Shown here: positions 31,314 through 32,803 of the stretch, one piece after another
Layout of the letters: every line of letters starts with the position of its first letter
Numbering within the stretch: position 1 is the stretch's first letter
Source of the DNA: Chloroflexota bacterium
Lineage (GTDB): Bacteria; Chloroflexota; Dormibacteria; Dormibacterales; Dormibacteraceae
Assembly (NCBI GenBank): GCA_005880315.1
Contig: VBHB01000179.1
Location: 1 to 32,803, forward strand
DNA length: 32,803 nucleotides
Direction of reading: 5' to 3'
Position numbers and translations under genes: made by a program
Notes under the pieces: model-generated
Database searches by the model: none
What the model saw: only the letters and a program-made list of their open reading frames with translations
Told to the model about the DNA's origin: nothing

Positions 31314-32803
31314 GTGAGCGACGATTTTTCGGCGGAGGTTGCCGAGCTGCAGGCGCGCCGCAAGAAGAACCTCGCGATGGGCGGCCCGGAAAAGATCGCC
31401 AAGCAGAAGGAGCGCGGCAAGCTCACCGTGCGTGAGCGGCTCGACCTCCTGTTCGACTCCGACACCTTCGTGGAGTTCGGATTGCTCGCCCATCAACAGC
31501 CCGTACGCGGAGGGGAGATCGATGCGGATGGCACGCCCGCCGATGGAGTCGTCACGGGCCACGGCCTGGTCGACGGCCGCCAGGTGTGGGTGATCGCATA
31601 CGACTTCACGGTCATGGCGGGGTCGATGGGCGCGGTGGGGGAGCAGTTCAAAGCCGCGCGTGTGCGCGAGCTTGCACTCCGCTATCGCAAACCCATTGTG
31701 TGGCTGCTGGACTCCGCGGGCGCACGCATCCAGGAAGCCGCCGGCTCGACCTTTGCCGGCACTGGCTTTCTCTTCCGCGACCAGGTGGTGATGTCAGGCG
31801 TCATCCCGCAGGTGGCGGCAATGCTCGGCCCGTGCGCGGCCGGGACGGCATACATCCCTGGCCTCTCGGACTTCGTGCCGATGGTCAAGGACACATCTTC
31901 GATGTCGCTCGGAGGTTCGCGCCTCGTCAAGGCGGCCACCGGCGAGGACGTCACCGACCACGACATGGGCGGTTCGCAGGTGCATTGCTACGAATCCGGT
32001 GTCGGCGACAACGAGGTCGCGGACGATGCCGAGTGCATCGCATCGGTTAGGCGGTTCCTCTCGTACCTGCCCTCGAACAATCAGGAGGCGCCTCCATTCG
32101 GGGATACCAAAGATCCTCCCGACCGGCTGGTGACCGAGCTCGAGAAGGTCGTGCCGGCCAACCCACGCGCCGCCTACGACGTGCGACGCGTCATCAAGGC
32201 CGTGTTCGACCACGAATCCTGGTTCGAGATCAAGCCGACGTGGGCCAAGAACATCGTGATCGGCTTCGCTCGCGCCGGGGGTCACCCGGTGGGCGTGGTC
32301 GCCAACCAGCCGATGCAGAAGGGCGGGATCCTCGACTCGGACGCCGCCGACAAGGCCGCTCGCTTCATCCGTATGTGCGATGCGTTCAACGTGCCACTGG
32401 TCTACCTCATGGACGTGCCCGGATTCCTGGTGGGGTCACAGGTCGAAAAAGACGGCATCATCCGGCACGGTGCCAAGATGCTTTACGCGACCTCGGAGGC
32501 GACGGTGCCGAAGATCACCATCGTCATGCGCAAGGCTTACGGCGCCGGCTACTACGTGATGTGCGGCAAGGGCTACGAACCGGACGTGCTCGTCGCTTGG
32601 CCGTTCGCCGAGATCTCGGTAATGGGCCCCGAGGGCGCGGTGAACATCATCTTCAACAAGCAGATCGAGGCGTCCGACAACCCCGAGGAAACGAAGGCGC
32701 AGATGATCAAGGCGATCCGGGAGCAGATCAGTCCGTACGTCGCCGCCGGCTGGGCGATGATCGACGACGTCATCGATCCCGCGGAAACGCGGCGCGTGAT
32801 CGT
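31314..32803 (+). CDS. Acyl-CoA carboxylase beta (carboxyltransferase) subunit, 3' end outside the window
   Basis: A biotin-dependent carboxyltransferase, methylmalonyl/propionyl-CoA carboxylase beta type. It transfers CO2 from carboxybiotin of an alpha subunit to propionyl-CoA or acetyl-CoA. The frame runs from the GTG at 31314 to the window edge (496 residues of about 515-520 expected). Conserved parts include KLTVRERLDLLFDSDTFVE, GSMGAVGEQFKAARV, LLDSAGARIQEAAGS (oxyanion and CoA-binding region of the N-half), then VANQPMQKGGILDSDAADKAARFIRMCDAFNVPLVYLMDVPGFLVG and RKAYGAGYYVMCGKG in the C-half. No biotin-carboxylase gene is visible within the window. The start lies 7 bases after TAGATT. 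Confidence 0.95.
   Translation, partial: MSDDFSAEVAELQARRKKNLAMGGPEKIAKQKERGKLTVRERLDLLFDSDTFVEFGLLAHQQPVRGGEIDADGTPADGVVTGHGLVDGRQVWVIAYDFTVMAGSMGAVGEQFKAARVRELALRYRKPIVWLLDSAGARIQEAAGSTFAGTGFLFRDQVVMSGVIPQVAAMLGPCAAGTAYIPGLSDFVPMVKDTSSMSLGGSRLVKAATGEDVTDHDMGGSQVHCYESGVGDNEVADDAECIASVRRFLSYLPSNNQEAPPFGDTKDPPDRLVTELEKVVPANPRAAYDVRRVIKAVFDHESWFEIKPTWAKNIVIGFARAGGHPVGVVANQPMQKGGILDSDAADKAARFIRMCDAFNVPLVYLMDVPGFLVGSQVEKDGIIRHGAKMLYATSEATVPKITIVMRKAYGAGYYVMCGKGYEPDVLVAWPFAEISVMGPEGAVNIIFNKQIEASDNPEETKAQMIKAIREQISPYVAAGWAMIDDVIDPAETRRVI

Noticed and set aside
30249-31562. A 437-codon minus-strand frame across the GT2 gene and the carboxylase start
   Set aside because: Antisense to two genes with clear family motifs and without any motif of its own.

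Overview
The window is about 32.8 kb of densely coding, high-GC bacterial DNA. Gene content (Tad pilus without a secretin gene, ETF and acyl-CoA carboxylase genes, GH57 glucan enzymes) and many TANNNT boxes lying 7-9 bases before start codons (apparently leaderless mRNAs) suggest a soil lineage of the Chloroflexota, Dormibacterota or Actinomycetota type. That placement is inference; no rRNA or marker gene is present to settle it.

Layout. Positions 1-14.3 kb form an alpha-glucan/sugar-nucleotide region: the end of an alpha/beta hydrolase, a small unknown protein, an inositol monophosphatase/FBPase-like enzyme, a GT4 glycosyltransferase, a GH57 enzyme, and a 1227-residue fusion of GH57 with an ADP-glucose-type glycogen synthase. 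A tandem palindromic repeat array follows, then a membrane-anchored FKBP and a small membrane protein. An alpha-glucan phosphorylase faces a divergent nucleotidyltransferase/phosphomannomutase-like fusion. Together these could make, trim and phosphorolyse a storage glucan and supply sugar nucleotides.

Positions 14.3-21.1 kb hold tRNA-Gly(CCC), a Tat-exported flavin amine oxidase, a GYD protein, an MFS transporter, a DsrE-family protein, an acetyl-CoA-synthetase-like enzyme and two unknown genes. The DsrE gene is the main discovery. An in-frame TGA replaces the first Cys of the conserved C-x-x-C-A-x-A-R-G motif. The frame continues 40 codons with family-like sequence to a TAG, and a SECIS-like hairpin lies just after the TGA. 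I read it as a selenoprotein with a U-x-x-C redox motif.

Positions 21.2-26.2 kb are a compact Tad/Flp pilus operon (CpaB, CpaF, TadB, TadC, two TadE-like, one TadG-like), with overlapping junctions from cpaF onward. Positions 26.1-32.8 kb hold a protein with two nuclease-like halves, an amidohydrolase, MobA, EtfB/EtfA, a GT2 glycosyltransferase preceded by a CysRS-tail-like coding stretch, and the start of an acyl-CoA carboxylase beta subunit running off the window.
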